Shown piece after piece: positions 1 through 8,480 of a DNA stretch of 24,813 bases. Where the stretch lies: assembly GCA_964390795.1 (NCBI GenBank), contig CAYMLQ010000044.1, positions 1-24,813 of the forward strand, in the 5' to 3' direction. A program made the position numbers and the translations under genes. This stretch comes from CAYMLQ01 sp964390795 (lineage in GTDB: Bacteria; Verrucomicrobiota; Kiritimatiellia; RFP12; UBA1067). The notes under the pieces were generated by a model. The model made no database searches. It was given only the letters and a program-made list of their open reading frames with translations, and was not told the DNA's origin. How positions within the stretch are numbered: position 1 is the stretch's first letter; each line of letters opens with the position of its first letter.

Positions 1-2
1 CC

Positions 3-242
3 GGCGGCAACGAGTCCGTGAGCCAGACCGCCACGCCCTCCAACACCCCCGGCATTGTGGGCGACAAGCCCATCGAGACCATCGGCGAGGTCGGCAAGAC
101 CGCCCTCACCTCCGGTGCCTCGACGGTCCTCAAGCAGGCCACTAACGCCGCAGGCCTCACCGGCACGTCAACAGCCACCAACAAGGCCGTCGAAACTGCA
201 ACCGGCTCCGCTTGCGCCGACGGCTCATGTTCGGTTAAATAG
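3..242 (+). CDS. C-terminal part of an unidentified protein (5' end outside window)
   Basis: The frame is open from the left edge and ends with TAA at 240-242, so this is most likely the last 79 residues of a longer gene. A GTG at 18 is in frame but has no ribosome binding site that I can see. The visible part is rich in Ala, Thr, Ser and Gly, low in hydrophobic and aromatic residues, and ends in a small Cys pair (CADGSCSVK). It resembles a flexible tail rather than a folded enzyme. I do not recognise the family. A strong hairpin terminator follows 28 bases after the stop, which supports a real gene end. Given the mobile context it could belong to a prophage or integrated element, but nothing in the sequence proves this. 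Confidence 0.5.
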   Translation, partial: GGNESVSQTATPSNTPGIVGDKPIETIGEVGKTALTSGASTVLKQATNAAGLTGTSTATNKAVETATGSACADGSCSVK

Positions 243-270
243 CCGTTTACCTTTCCAAGTTCCAGAAAAA

Positions 271-305
271 AACCAGACGGCGGGAGTTCTCTGCCGTCCG
301 GTTTT
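271..305. terminator. Bidirectional intrinsic terminator
   Basis: An 11-bp stem (271-281 with 293-303, one G-U type mismatch) has an 11-base loop. It is followed by a T run on the plus strand and preceded by an A run (266-272) that becomes a longer T run on the minus strand. It sits between two convergent genes, ending at 242 (+) and 323 (-), so it can terminate both. Confidence 0.85.
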
Positions 306-322
306 GTAAATGGCACAGCCTG

Positions 323-568
323 TTACGGCTCGAGCCTTTCTGTCACCGTGACAGTGCGGTGGATGATGCGAGTCCCGCCGATCCCCGTGCGCACACAGGA
401 CGTCTTGTGCTTTTTCTTTTCGAAATTCGCGACAAGTGCGGTCATTAAGGCTTCGGCGGCTTCGCGTGTTTCGCTCAGCGGTCCGCAATCCATCCATTGC
501 AGGCTGTCAGGCGGTGCCCAGTGGAACTGCCCGACATACCCTGATGTTGTAACCGGTTTTGCGTTCAT
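323..568 (-). CDS. Small hypothetical protein, third gene of a phage-like operon
   Basis: This 81-residue protein begins MNAKPVTTSGYVGQFHW. It starts three bases after the stop of the gene before it (stop 572-574, ATG 566-568), so it reads as the last gene of a three-gene minus-strand operon, and it ends at the bidirectional terminator (271-305). The middle part (LSETREAAEALMTALVANF) looks like an amphipathic helix and the end (THR-rich TRIIHRTVTVTERLEP) like beta strands. No family is recognised. Size, spacing and neighbours are typical of accessory genes in prophages and phage satellites. An overlapping plus-strand frame of 119 codons is less convincing because it breaks the operon logic. 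Confidence 0.6.
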   Translation of the reverse strand: MNAKPVTTSGYVGQFHWAPPDSLQWMDCGPLSETREAAEALMTALVANFEKKKHKTSCVRTGIGGTRIIHRTVTVTERLEP

Positions 569-571
569 TGT

Positions 572-730
572 TTATTTTCCGCCCCTTCCCATGCTTCCCC
601 ATCGCGCTTGCGCGGCCTTCTTGGCTGCAGCACTACGTTTTGCACTCGACACCCCTTGCCACCGGGCCTTGCCGCCTTTGGCTCGTTTCTCGTCGGGCCA
701 TTCGTGACCGCATTTTGGACACTTATTCAT
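572..730 (-). CDS. Small zinc-knuckle-like protein (CPKCGHEW) with Lys/Ala-rich tail
   Basis: This is a 52-residue protein. Residues 4-10 read CPKCGHEW, a single CxxC knuckle followed by His-Glu-Trp. A basic, Ala/Lys/Arg-rich stretch follows with two KARW/QARW-type repeats (residues 21-24 and 41-44). Small proteins of this style (one Cys knuckle, then GGKARW and AAxKAAxARW) are familiar from phage and integrated-element genomes, usually uncharacterised. The ATG at 730 overlaps the end of the gene before it by 8 bases, and the next gene starts three bases after its stop, so translation is probably coupled through all three. The basic tail suggests nucleic acid binding, which is inference only. 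Confidence 0.75.
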   Translation of the reverse strand: MNKCPKCGHEWPDEKRAKGGKARWQGVSSAKRSAAAKKAAQARWGSMGRGGK

Positions 731-896
731 CTGCTTTGCACACCTCGCTGATTGCCACCGTCTCAGTAGGCTTGATTGTCCAATCGCAAATCATCTCTAT
801 CAGCACGCGATCACCGTTGATCTCCCGCAGAGTGAAGCGGATATCCTCTTCGCCCTTTTGCGGTTTGCTGTACCTAACAATATCATTAATTTTCAT
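723..896 (-). CDS. Small hypothetical protein, first gene of the phage-like operon, probably leaderless
   Basis: This 57-residue protein starts MKINDIVRYSKPQKGEEDIRF. It is predicted to be mostly beta strand (DIVRY, IRFTLREI, RVLIEMI), like a small SH3-like or RNA/DNA-binding barrel, but no family is recognised. A start at 923 would add nine residues, but that ATG lies between the promoter's -35 and -10 boxes and so cannot be on the transcript from this promoter. The ATG at 896 lies six bases after the -10 box, so the transcript would begin at or next to the A of the start codon. No Shine-Dalgarno sequence is present, which also fits leaderless translation. Its stop overlaps the start of the next gene by 8 bases. 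Confidence 0.65.
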   Translation of the reverse strand: MKINDIVRYSKPQKGEEDIRFTLREINGDRVLIEMICDWTIKPTETVAISEVCKADE

Positions 897-902
897 GCGT
901 TT

Positions 903-931
903 ATTATGCGTGCTAGCTCGCATAAAGTCAA
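903..931 (-). promoter_or_regulatory. Sigma70-type promoter of the three-gene phage-like operon
   Basis: On the minus strand, -35 TTGACT (926-931) is followed by a 17-base spacer and -10 CATAAT (903-908). Both boxes match five of six consensus bases and the spacing is optimal. The predicted start of transcription is at about 896-897, on the start codon of the first gene. Confidence 0.75.
907..922. promoter_or_regulatory. Palindromic operator inside the promoter
   Basis: A 16-bp palindrome with a single mismatched pair (TGCG-T-GCTAGC-T-CGCA) fills most of the spacer and touches the -10 box. A dimeric repressor bound here would block RNA polymerase. The heptamer CTAGCTC within it (913-919) recurs at 944-950, 31 bases away or about three helical turns, on the other side of the -35 box. 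No repressor gene is visible nearby. Confidence 0.6.
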
Positions 932-985
932 CGTTAAACTCGACTAGCTCCGCAGCTCAAAAATAGAGTTACGCGTACGCCAAGA

Positions 986-3016
986 TTAATTGTTTGCAGC
1001 GGTAGCATACATTTCCACCAGTCCTCGCAACTTCTTTAACCCCATAAAGCGAATATTACGAAGTTGCTCCCAAGTCTGTTCCGCATAGAAGTAAACTGGG
1101 TCTCCGCGCCTAGTGGGCATCCAAACTTTCCCGGTTAAAGCCTCCAACTCACCGATGGAGCGTGAATCATTAATGAATTCGTGGCGTACCCGTTCCCACT
1201 CGGCGGACAACGCCTCTTCTTCAGTGTTGGCAGGAACAAAAGCCTTATCCGACAATTCTTTCTCCAAGCCACCCGGCAAATCTACCGAGATCTCTGCAAA
1301 CTCCCTCCAGCAAGACTCTCTTTTTGACGCCTCACCCGGATTACCGTCTTGGTTGCTGATGTGTTTGTAGGCCTGCTCGCAGACCGATTTGAGAGCCTCA
1401 CATAGATTGGGTGAACATCGCTGCTCATTCCAGATCTTATCCAAATCGATCCGCCTGCCCGTATGCTCCGCAAGCCACGCCAACGTATAGGCGATGGTCT
1501 GGGCTCGGTATCCCTCAAACTCGAGAGAATCAAATAGTTTCTCAGTGGTACGCCAAATAATTGCCTTAGAGACCGAGTGCTTAAAATAACTTTGGTCGAC
1601 TACCGGTTCACCATCTTCCGCCATCCGCTCGGCCAGTTTGTTGAAATTCTTCTCCGCACCTAGGCAGACAAGATAGGGCAGACCCTGCCAAGCGTGCTCA
1701 AACTTCGCCAAGTCCGTCTTAGTGAATTTCTGATGCGAAGGATTCAGTACTTCCCATTCACCGCGTTTTTTTGGCGTTCCCTGCCGTGCCTTGTCATCGG
1801 CATATGATCCTCTGGCGCGTTCATAATACCAGCGAGTTCCTCTCTCCAATCCGCTTACAGCTGGAGCCCAGATGGTCCGCGAAAGTTGCTCCATATTGTT
1901 GTGGAAAAGTCCGTTGGCGGCGAAGTCCGCGCCATTAACCTTGTTCTGACTGTTGGCATAGCGGGATATCAGCGGCACAATCTCATGCACTTTCGAAGGA
2001 TCTTTCAAGACTGTCAATTTAAGCTGAACGACCACATGCTCGACTTTAACACCCACAACTTTCTTTACTGCGTGGTAAATCGACGCCGTGGTCTGGCCAC
2101 CATTCACGATTTGAAAGTCTTTTAACCATTCGAGCCGTGCATGACCGTCCTTGCCAGCTTGGATACGCACATCGGCCGCCGTACAACAAAGGCCGTTGTT
2201 GTATGCAAGAAAGCGATGCGGTTCCTCTTTGAGCGTCTTTTGAAGCCCTTTGTTGACTTTACCTTTAGCTTGGAGAAACGCTCGAACATTTCGCTCAAGC
2301 AGCCGCTGGCCGTATTCGCCGTAGATTCGTGCCAACAAGGGCGCTGGAAGAAATGTGAGGAACGTTCGATATTCCCCTGTCGGGTCTGTGGTGTGTATGC
2401 AAGGAATCGCACCGCCATACGTATTGACGAAATCCAATTCGATAACTTCCCGCTGTCCAACCCTCAATTGACTTAGTTTGCCCAAGTCCCAAACAACGTA
2501 CTTCACGTCGATGCCAGGGAACTGCTCCTCATCAAGTTCCAATGTTCGTACGACGCTATCCGTTAAGAAGAAAAGCCGGACTGTGGCCAATGATTCACGG
2601 GCTTCATAGATCTTCTGCATTGCATTGAAGGCATCACTCGACTCCTCCATGCGTACATGAAAACCATCTATGGCTCGGCGCAAAAATCCGCGAAGAAGTT
2701 GAAACTGGCGTTTTGTATCAGGCTTGCCCACTTCTGTCACACTGTTAGTGCCATGATACAACGTGACAAACAAATCGAGGGTGGCACCGTCTCCGGAAAG
2801 AGCCCAGGCATTCAGCTTGGCAGCAGGAACGCGTCCCGCATTATGTGCTTCATGATAAGTTAGTTCGCAACCATTTACCTCATTTCGATCGGCAAGCAAG
2901 TCAAGAATGTACTGAGTAAACACTTCTTCACGAAGGTGCTGGGTTGTGTCTTCTGTACACTGCGACAAAATCTCTTGATTCAATGCGGCAGCATACTCAT
3001 CCAATCTGGCACTCAT
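986..3016 (-). CDS. AIPR family protein (abortive infection phage resistance)
   Basis: This 676-residue protein is the fifth and last gene of the defence operon. The central part carries the blocks I associate with the AIPR family: ERNVRAFLQ (about 241-249), FLAYNNGLCCTA (269-280), FQIVNGGQTTASIYHA (301-316) and ISRYANSQNKV (350-360). AIPR proteins occur in abortive-infection loci and in methyltransferase/GHKL/Z1 operons. Their biochemical activity is not settled, and a nuclease or effector role is inference. The N-terminal 200 residues (LREEVFTQYILDLL and following) are less conserved and could contain the restriction-fold-like part. The ATG at 3016 overlaps the stop of the nuclease gene before it (ATGA), so it is translationally coupled. 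No clear terminator follows the stop at 986. Confidence 0.88.
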   Translation of the reverse strand: MSARLDEYAAALNQEILSQCTEDTTQHLREEVFTQYILDLLADRNEVNGCELTYHEAHNAGRVPAAKLNAWALSGDGATLDLFVTLYHGTNSVTEVGKPDTKRQFQLLRGFLRRAIDGFHVRMEESSDAFNAMQKIYEARESLATVRLFFLTDSVVRTLELDEEQFPGIDVKYVVWDLGKLSQLRVGQREVIELDFVNTYGGAIPCIHTTDPTGEYRTFLTFLPAPLLARIYGEYGQRLLERNVRAFLQAKGKVNKGLQKTLKEEPHRFLAYNNGLCCTAADVRIQAGKDGHARLEWLKDFQIVNGGQTTASIYHAVKKVVGVKVEHVVVQLKLTVLKDPSKVHEIVPLISRYANSQNKVNGADFAANGLFHNNMEQLSRTIWAPAVSGLERGTRWYYERARGSYADDKARQGTPKKRGEWEVLNPSHQKFTKTDLAKFEHAWQGLPYLVCLGAEKNFNKLAERMAEDGEPVVDQSYFKHSVSKAIIWRTTEKLFDSLEFEGYRAQTIAYTLAWLAEHTGRRIDLDKIWNEQRCSPNLCEALKSVCEQAYKHISNQDGNPGEASKRESCWREFAEISVDLPGGLEKELSDKAFVPANTEEEALSAEWERVRHEFINDSRSIGELEALTGKVWMPTRRGDPVYFYAEQTWEQLRNIRFMGLKKLRGLVEMYATAANN

Positions 3017-4047
3017 CCCTGACCCTCCCCCTTATTGTCGGCCATTGCAAGAATTTCCATAACTTTCGCGGTGGGCAATGCGAAAGCCTCACAAGCAGTA
3101 ATTGACAGCATGTAGGCGACATCACCTATGCCCACAGGCAAATTACGCTCTACAAGTCTAGGAAATCCGTTCTTCACACAGAAAGAGTGCTCGCCTCGCA
3201 GCGCGAATAGTCGTGTCTCATAGCGAGGTGCATCAGAATCGAGATAACCAGCCTCCAGCAACCGGTCATCAAATGTTTCGGACACCCGTTCATCAGCCTG
3301 AACAAGATCTCGCAAGCTCCTTACGATATCCGGAAGCGATTCGCCGTGAGAAAGCCCTGGCCCTTCAACCTCTCGCTCATCGAGCACTACAACGTGAAGA
3401 AACAAAGAAGGAATGCCTGAATCGTCCAACTGTCTTTCGCTTGTGATACGAACAGACTGCGGTTGCTTGGCCGTTGTTGTTTTAACCTCAACTGCGCCGG
3501 CCTTGAATTGAAAGTCTTGGTGTGCTGCTAACGGGGCACGCCAATTAGTGATGGAAATAGAAGCACCCAGTGCCGGCAATAGGTGTGCACGCAATGTGTA
3601 GAGTTCACCATAGAGACCTCGCTGCTTTTCTATGGAAAGTCCAGCAGCCCCAGCTGCGAGAAATTTCTGCCAGCGACGGAGTCTTGCCAACATAACTTTC
3701 GCCGCCGTACATGCGTCGGATGTCACTGCCACGCGAGGCGCCAAATCTTCTGCCAGTGCGGCAAAGACATCGACGCAGGCGCGGTCAAGCAAACGAACAC
3801 CCAAATGCGCCTCGCCGGAAAACGCGATACTGAACACCTCCACTCCGCGGCATACTGGCCAATCGCGTTTTGCCGGGATCGCCGATTTTGGCAAAGGCAG
3901 TAACAAGGCCCTGCGGTTCATGGAACTTTCGAGCGCTACTAGCAAGGGTTGAGAAGGCTGGGGTAATGCGAACCGAGTCAACCATGCGCTGGCGCTGCCA
4001 GCCTTTGACTCCGCCTCCAATTCGCACCATATTTCCTCAATCTTCAT
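3013..4047 (-). CDS. PD-(D/E)XK motif nuclease-like protein (DUF4420-type)
   Basis: This 344-residue protein starts MKIEEIWCELE and is the fourth gene of the defence operon. A restriction-endonuclease-like core is visible: conserved Glu in GLYGELYTL (E148), Asp in HQDFQF (D178), and E187-V-K189 in GAVEVKTTTAK, which together make a plausible D...ExK metal site. This fits the PD-(D/E)XK family found beside Z1 and AIPR genes, where it is the likely DNA-cutting subunit. The operon has no other obvious restriction nuclease. The ATG at 4047 lies 11 bases inside the end of the Z1 gene and has a GGAAG-like site upstream. An in-frame start at 4074 would add nine residues but reaches deeper into the Z1 gene. 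The last bases overlap the AIPR start. Confidence 0.85.
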   Translation of the reverse strand: MKIEEIWCELEAESKAGSASAWLTRFALPQPSQPLLVALESSMNRRALLLPLPKSAIPAKRDWPVCRGVEVFSIAFSGEAHLGVRLLDRACVDVFAALAEDLAPRVAVTSDACTAAKVMLARLRRWQKFLAAGAAGLSIEKQRGLYGELYTLRAHLLPALGASISITNWRAPLAAHQDFQFKAGAVEVKTTTAKQPQSVRITSERQLDDSGIPSLFLHVVVLDEREVEGPGLSHGESLPDIVRSLRDLVQADERVSETFDDRLLEAGYLDSDAPRYETRLFALRGEHSFCVKNGFPRLVERNLPVGIGDVAYMLSITACEAFALPTAKVMEILAMADNKGEGQG

Positions 4048-6961
4048 AACCCGCGTCTTCCTGCATTTCCGCATCCCAGATCTTGTTGACCCGATATTCG
4101 ACGCCCAGCGTTGTCTCGCTTGTTGGGAAACTCAACGCAACACCGATAATCGGCCCATCCGAGGTCGTGAGCCCCGTCATTTCAGTGCGTCCGGACGTCT
4201 CGTCTAATACAACAAATTCGGGACGTGCTACGGGATAGATAAGCAGGAGACCGTTCTCGGAACGTCGAAGGACACGCAAAACTCGCCCATTTGCCCTGGT
4301 TGTCTCGCCCTTGGGCGGTTTTCTGATCCGAGGCGTTTCCCCCTTTTGCCACTCTTGTGTAAGTTTCAGAGCCACTTGGTCCGCATCCGTGCCAATCTGC
4401 ATGCGCAACCATTCAATGTCTTTCGATAGATCCCGTTTGTCCACAATTGCATTAAACCACTCTTGGTCAAATACCACCCCCTTGAAATCCAATGCTTCAT
4501 CAGCTGGGTTTAAGATATTTGCTTTCTTAAGAGAAAAGGTTGTTTCCTTCTGGCTCTCTGGGCTACGGTCAACCAAGCCGATGTCGAAGCCAGCAACTTT
4601 GCGCTGCTGACTGGCGGAAGATTGAGCATTCGACACAAGCACAACAGTCCATGAAAGAAGTTCCGCAGGCAACTTGTTCGCCTGCTTGCGAATAAAGGCT
4701 GCGAGCTGTTCACCACTTGCGCGGGCAGAGGCAGGCGGAAACTTCAGCGCCTCTATGAATTCCGCCACGTCTTTCGCAGGAACGTTCTTCCAAATTCGCG
4801 AGGCGCGACCGCTGCCATTCGACGGATCACCAAGTTTGCCCACCAATAGTTCGGTGGTTTTCAGGTTCGCAGACAGTTTGTTAGCGTCCTTTGGCAATTC
4901 CGTAGTCTGAGACAGAACGCCGGGCCACTTCAACTCCCGCGTCTGACCATAGCTCATCTTGTTGAGTGCAGTGACAATCATGCCGGCAGGATGAGTCCGT
5001 ACGCGGAGACCGTAATTTTCCGGCGTTAAACCGGCATCGACCATATATTTGAACTCACGGCGAAGCTCCTGTTCCGCCAAAGCAATATGGCGATACCACT
5101 CTATAAGTGTCCGGGTGGTGAACAGTCGGCACAAGTCAAGATATCCGGGTCGATAGCCAAACCATCGGCCCATTTGCATTAATGTGTCATACATCCGCGT
5201 TGTGCGGAGGAAATAGCTGATGGAAAGCCCTTCCAGCGTCAGACCGCGCGAAAGTTTGTCTCCACCAACGGCTATAACACTTCGTCCTTCGGCTTCATGT
5301 TCTTTGTAGTCAAGTGCCTGCTTGGCATAACCGTTGATAGGTAGTGCTGCGATTTTCGAGGCCGCTGTGTGTAACTGTTTCTTGACCATCGCCCAAGTGA
5401 CTGGCGTTCCGGCTTCATCGCCTAGTGTTTTTGTCACAGGAACAAACTCGTCTTCCCACAGATCTTTTAACTCGTCGATAAGGGCGGGGTGACGTTTGCC
5501 ATCTCCGAACTCGATACGCCTTTGAAGGCCGGAAAGCTCGTCACGGATCAAGCTCACAACGCAAGACTGAACATTTACGAAGCGTGTAACGTGAACCAGC
5601 ATTGAGTTGTGCTTCTTGTCCTGGCCGCGAGCACAACGTGCAGCACATGTCAGGATAAAGCATCGGATGGCGAGTTTCAGCGACTCCGGTAGCGCACTTG
5701 GGACGTGGTCCTGCTTGTGTTTCGGGGGGAATGCATCGGCGTAATCGTCAATCTCCCGAACCACCGGCAACCCGTTTCCGCCCGCGATGCCGGCATCCGG
5801 GTCACCATCAAGTCCAAACACCTTTGCAGGACCGATATGATTGGATGGCGGCGTGACATTGATGATAAAACTTCGAGGGAACAGATCTTCTCCATGGGCC
5901 AACGTCTCGGCCTCAGGGTTGATGAAAATATTCGCGAATGGCGTAGCAGTATATCCGACATAGGATGATTTCTCGAATGCATCCAACAGCTTTCGGATCT
6001 TGCCGTTGATCGCTGTCACGCTATCGCTGTCCTCGACACCTGGGCGTGCTTTCGTGTTGATGGAGGCATTGTCCGCTTCGTCATCAATGAGCAGAAGCGG
6101 CACATTTTTTACTACTCGTTTGCCGGTAATTGGGTCATCAGTTCCTGCCACGTGGAGGACCCACTTGAGTAAGTTCCCTAGCAGATGGGAATTTTTCTTA
6201 ACAACCAAGACCACTGGGTCGCCGCCAACCATGACCCCAATGTTCTCCGCTACGGTTTTGTTGAAATCTCCGTTCTCTGCACTACTGGTGAGGGAGTGAA
6301 TCACGAGTCGTTCCCCTGGCAGTTTGCCGACTCCGACCCATCGGTTGTCACTGTTGAGTTTACGGCTCTTCTGTGTGTCGAAGCCAAGGACACCTTCATC
6401 GATGCGAAGCTGGGTCTGTGCACGCAGGTTGCTGTGAATGCCTGCGAGCACAATCACCAACTTGTAGCCAGCGTCCACGGACTTACAAATTAGGCCTGTG
6501 TAGTTCGCGGTCTTTCCCGACTGAACTGAGCCGACGACCATGCCGCGCTGGTCCCAAGGCGCTTCCCGTTGCGGATCTTCGAACCTCTCCAGAACCATGT
6601 CGGTGTCATCATGTAGTTGTCGCACTGACTCAGGTGCCATTCCAAAGTCGCGTTCCAAGTAGGTCACATAACGATTCCAAAAGCGCCATTGAATCTGAGA
6701 ACGCCTCACGGGCAACCAGGTTTTGTGGTCGGTCGGATCGTCCAATGCAGTGGCGGATTCAGCACTTACTGAAAACATATGGCGAAGTTCTGCAGTAAGC
6801 CGCTCGATGTCTACGGTTGCCGTTGGGTCGAAGAGTGTCTGCGCTTGGGCTGCCTTGATCGCAGTTTGATGGATAAGCTCAGGCGTCTTGATTTTCTCTC
6901 TTCTGAGAATATCCATTGCCAAGTTTCGGGCATTCGCTTGATAGTCGTGTTGCTCAGACAT
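4037..6961 (-). CDS. Z1-domain helicase-like ATPase
   Basis: This 974-residue protein starts MSEQHDYQANARNLA. It has a superfamily II-like ATPase core: Walker A GSVQSGKT (144-151), a DEAD-type Walker B in LLIDDEADNAS (about 290-300), motif III-like GYTATPFANIF (336-346), and a later helicase half with RGLTLEGLSISYFLRTT and QMGRWFGYR, whose arginines fit motif VI. This arrangement is that of Z1-domain proteins, known from methyltransferase/GHKL/AIPR operons, where they probably move along or remodel DNA for the nuclease. The ATG at 6961 overlaps the end of the GHKL gene by 8 bases and is preceded by AAAGG seven bases upstream. An open frame back to 7099 lies inside the GHKL gene and was not used. 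All key ATPase motifs are intact. Confidence 0.93.
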   Translation of the reverse strand: MSEQHDYQANARNLAMDILRREKIKTPELIHQTAIKAAQAQTLFDPTATVDIERLTAELRHMFSVSAESATALDDPTDHKTWLPVRRSQIQWRFWNRYVTYLERDFGMAPESVRQLHDDTDMVLERFEDPQREAPWDQRGMVVGSVQSGKTANYTGLICKSVDAGYKLVIVLAGIHSNLRAQTQLRIDEGVLGFDTQKSRKLNSDNRWVGVGKLPGERLVIHSLTSSAENGDFNKTVAENIGVMVGGDPVVLVVKKNSHLLGNLLKWVLHVAGTDDPITGKRVVKNVPLLLIDDEADNASINTKARPGVEDSDSVTAINGKIRKLLDAFEKSSYVGYTATPFANIFINPEAETLAHGEDLFPRSFIINVTPPSNHIGPAKVFGLDGDPDAGIAGGNGLPVVREIDDYADAFPPKHKQDHVPSALPESLKLAIRCFILTCAARCARGQDKKHNSMLVHVTRFVNVQSCVVSLIRDELSGLQRRIEFGDGKRHPALIDELKDLWEDEFVPVTKTLGDEAGTPVTWAMVKKQLHTAASKIAALPINGYAKQALDYKEHEAEGRSVIAVGGDKLSRGLTLEGLSISYFLRTTRMYDTLMQMGRWFGYRPGYLDLCRLFTTRTLIEWYRHIALAEQELRREFKYMVDAGLTPENYGLRVRTHPAGMIVTALNKMSYGQTRELKWPGVLSQTTELPKDANKLSANLKTTELLVGKLGDPSNGSGRASRIWKNVPAKDVAEFIEALKFPPASARASGEQLAAFIRKQANKLPAELLSWTVVLVSNAQSSASQQRKVAGFDIGLVDRSPESQKETTFSLKKANILNPADEALDFKGVVFDQEWFNAIVDKRDLSKDIEWLRMQIGTDADQVALKLTQEWQKGETPRIRKPPKGETTRANGRVLRVLRRSENGLLLIYPVARPEFVVLDETSGRTEMTGLTTSDGPIIGVALSFPTSETTLGVEYRVNKIWDAEMQEDAGYED

Positions 6962-8480
6962 TCGGCGGCCTTTCTGTGAGAGATGCCAAGAGCGCAGGGA
7001 ACAGCTCAAATGGCCAGATTGTTCGCAATCGGTTAACGGCTTCTTGTGGACCGTAGCCGGTCGTGACAAGCGACAAGTATGCCTGTTCCATGATCCCATA
7101 AATCTGACTATCAGAAGTGTGGTCGAAAGGGCCTGGGAGGCTTCCGGGCTTATCGGAGTTAGATATGGTGATGTGAGGGAACGGAATGGTTTCCTCTATG
7201 AGGCGGAGTAGGGCGTTAAGCGCGGGTTTGTTGGTAGACCCTTCCATTGCACGCTTCAGGAGCGCGTGATCGCGATTTAATCGATAGAAAGTCTTGTCGT
7301 GTTTGGCCATCGGTTCCCAAAGCAAAACGCGCTCGGCGTCAGCTTGAGGTGTGAGCTTGGCGCCCCGGTGCGAGTAGACAAGTTTAGCAATGCTGCGGGT
7401 GCGCTCGCCAATACGACGGATGTCATCCCGCAACAGTGCGGGCGGCATAGCGCGAGACTTTGTGACATCAATGTCCCAATCGTGATCGAGCGAATTAGGT
7501 ATCTCTATCCGGATGCGGGCAAGTTTATAGTGTTCTTCTTTCGCCCATCCGAAACCAAGCCAGTCGCCTGGGACAAGGAGACGGCGGCCGCGGTAAATAT
7601 AAAAACCCTGGTGTGCATTCCAACCTCGCGGCCCAGCAGCAGCTTCGTGGGTTGCTTTAGACGATATCTTCGACTGGTGCGGCAAAACGAACGGTTGCAC
7701 TTTGATGACTGACTGTCGAAGTTTGAGTCGCGTATCCGCCAGTTTCTGGGTTGCAGGCTCTCCCTCAAGAAACGGGTCCCACGGGGAAATGACACGCTCA
7801 TTCAGAAGCAATCTTACCGATTTAGCCCCTGACATCAGCTGATGGAAGACCATGCCTAGATGCTGGCGGACGCCCTCGGCACGATGAAGGAAGAAATCTT
7901 GTTGTCTTGCGTTGCTAGTGTCGTTCCCTGCAACCATGCGGTCGAGGTTCTGCCAAAGAACTGTAGTGCCGTGAGAGAGCTTGGCAAGACGTTGGAAATG
8001 CGTTTCAGCATCGGCGTTTCCAGAACGAAGAAGTTGCCAGTCGTTAACTCGGGCGATGTGATCCAGGTCCCAACACCGCGTTGCCGCTTCGCCCGAACGC
8101 TTTTGACTACGGACGGTGACTCGGCGGCATTGCGAGAAACTGGCGGTCTTAAGCCCTAGGCCAAAACGGCCGAGATCTTTGGGATCTCGGTCTTGGAGGG
8201 GGTTCTGGCTCCCAGGCCGCATTGCTGCAACGAGCGTATCTGCGGTCATCCCTGCGCCATCATCAGTAACAGAAATTGCGGAGTGACATCCATCCCAGTG
8301 AAAATCTATCCAGACGTGGCGAGCCCCTGCGGTGATACTGTTGTCCACAAGGTCGGCAAGGGCCGTGGGGAGTTCGTAGCCAAAGGCACGAAGGCTTTCG
8401 ACGAGGCTGGCTGCCTGCGGTGGAGCTAGATCGAAGCCTTCATCTGCTGCTGGTGCATCTTTTGTTTTAATCGGTTTCAT
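6954..8480 (-). CDS. MORC/MutL-like GHKL ATPase (HATPase_c_3 type)
   Basis: This 508-residue protein starts MKPIKTKDAPAADEG. The Bergerat ATP-binding fold is clear: motif I LADLVDNSITAGA (41-53), motif II VTDDGAGM (71-78), and motif III GRFGLGLKTAS (104-114). The position of the usual catalytic Glu just before LVDN is Asp (D43). Related restriction-associated GHKL proteins may share this, but it should be checked. Prokaryotic relatives of MutL and MORC in restriction-like operons are thought to act as ATP-gated clamps or DNA-looping factors. The start overlaps the methyltransferase stop as ATGA (8477-8480). The C-terminal half (about 330-508) has no motif I recognise and probably mediates contact with the Z1 or nuclease subunits. 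Confidence 0.9.
   Translation of the reverse strand: MKPIKTKDAPAADEGFDLAPPQAASLVESLRAFGYELPTALADLVDNSITAGARHVWIDFHWDGCHSAISVTDDGAGMTADTLVAAMRPGSQNPLQDRDPKDLGRFGLGLKTASFSQCRRVTVRSQKRSGEAATRCWDLDHIARVNDWQLLRSGNADAETHFQRLAKLSHGTTVLWQNLDRMVAGNDTSNARQQDFFLHRAEGVRQHLGMVFHQLMSGAKSVRLLLNERVISPWDPFLEGEPATQKLADTRLKLRQSVIKVQPFVLPHQSKISSKATHEAAAGPRGWNAHQGFYIYRGRRLLVPGDWLGFGWAKEEHYKLARIRIEIPNSLDHDWDIDVTKSRAMPPALLRDDIRRIGERTRSIAKLVYSHRGAKLTPQADAERVLLWEPMAKHDKTFYRLNRDHALLKRAMEGSTNKPALNALLRLIEETIPFPHITISNSDKPGSLPGPFDHTSDSQIYGIMEQAYLSLVTTGYGPQEAVNRLRTIWPFELFPALLASLTERPPNV

Noticed and set aside
348..707. Plus-strand open frame of 119 codons over the small phage-like genes
   Set aside because: It runs opposite three tightly coupled minus-strand genes that have a good promoter and terminator.
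1..985. Left attachment site of the element
   Set aside because: No copy of the tRNA-Ala 3' end could be found here by eye, so no left boundary is claimed.
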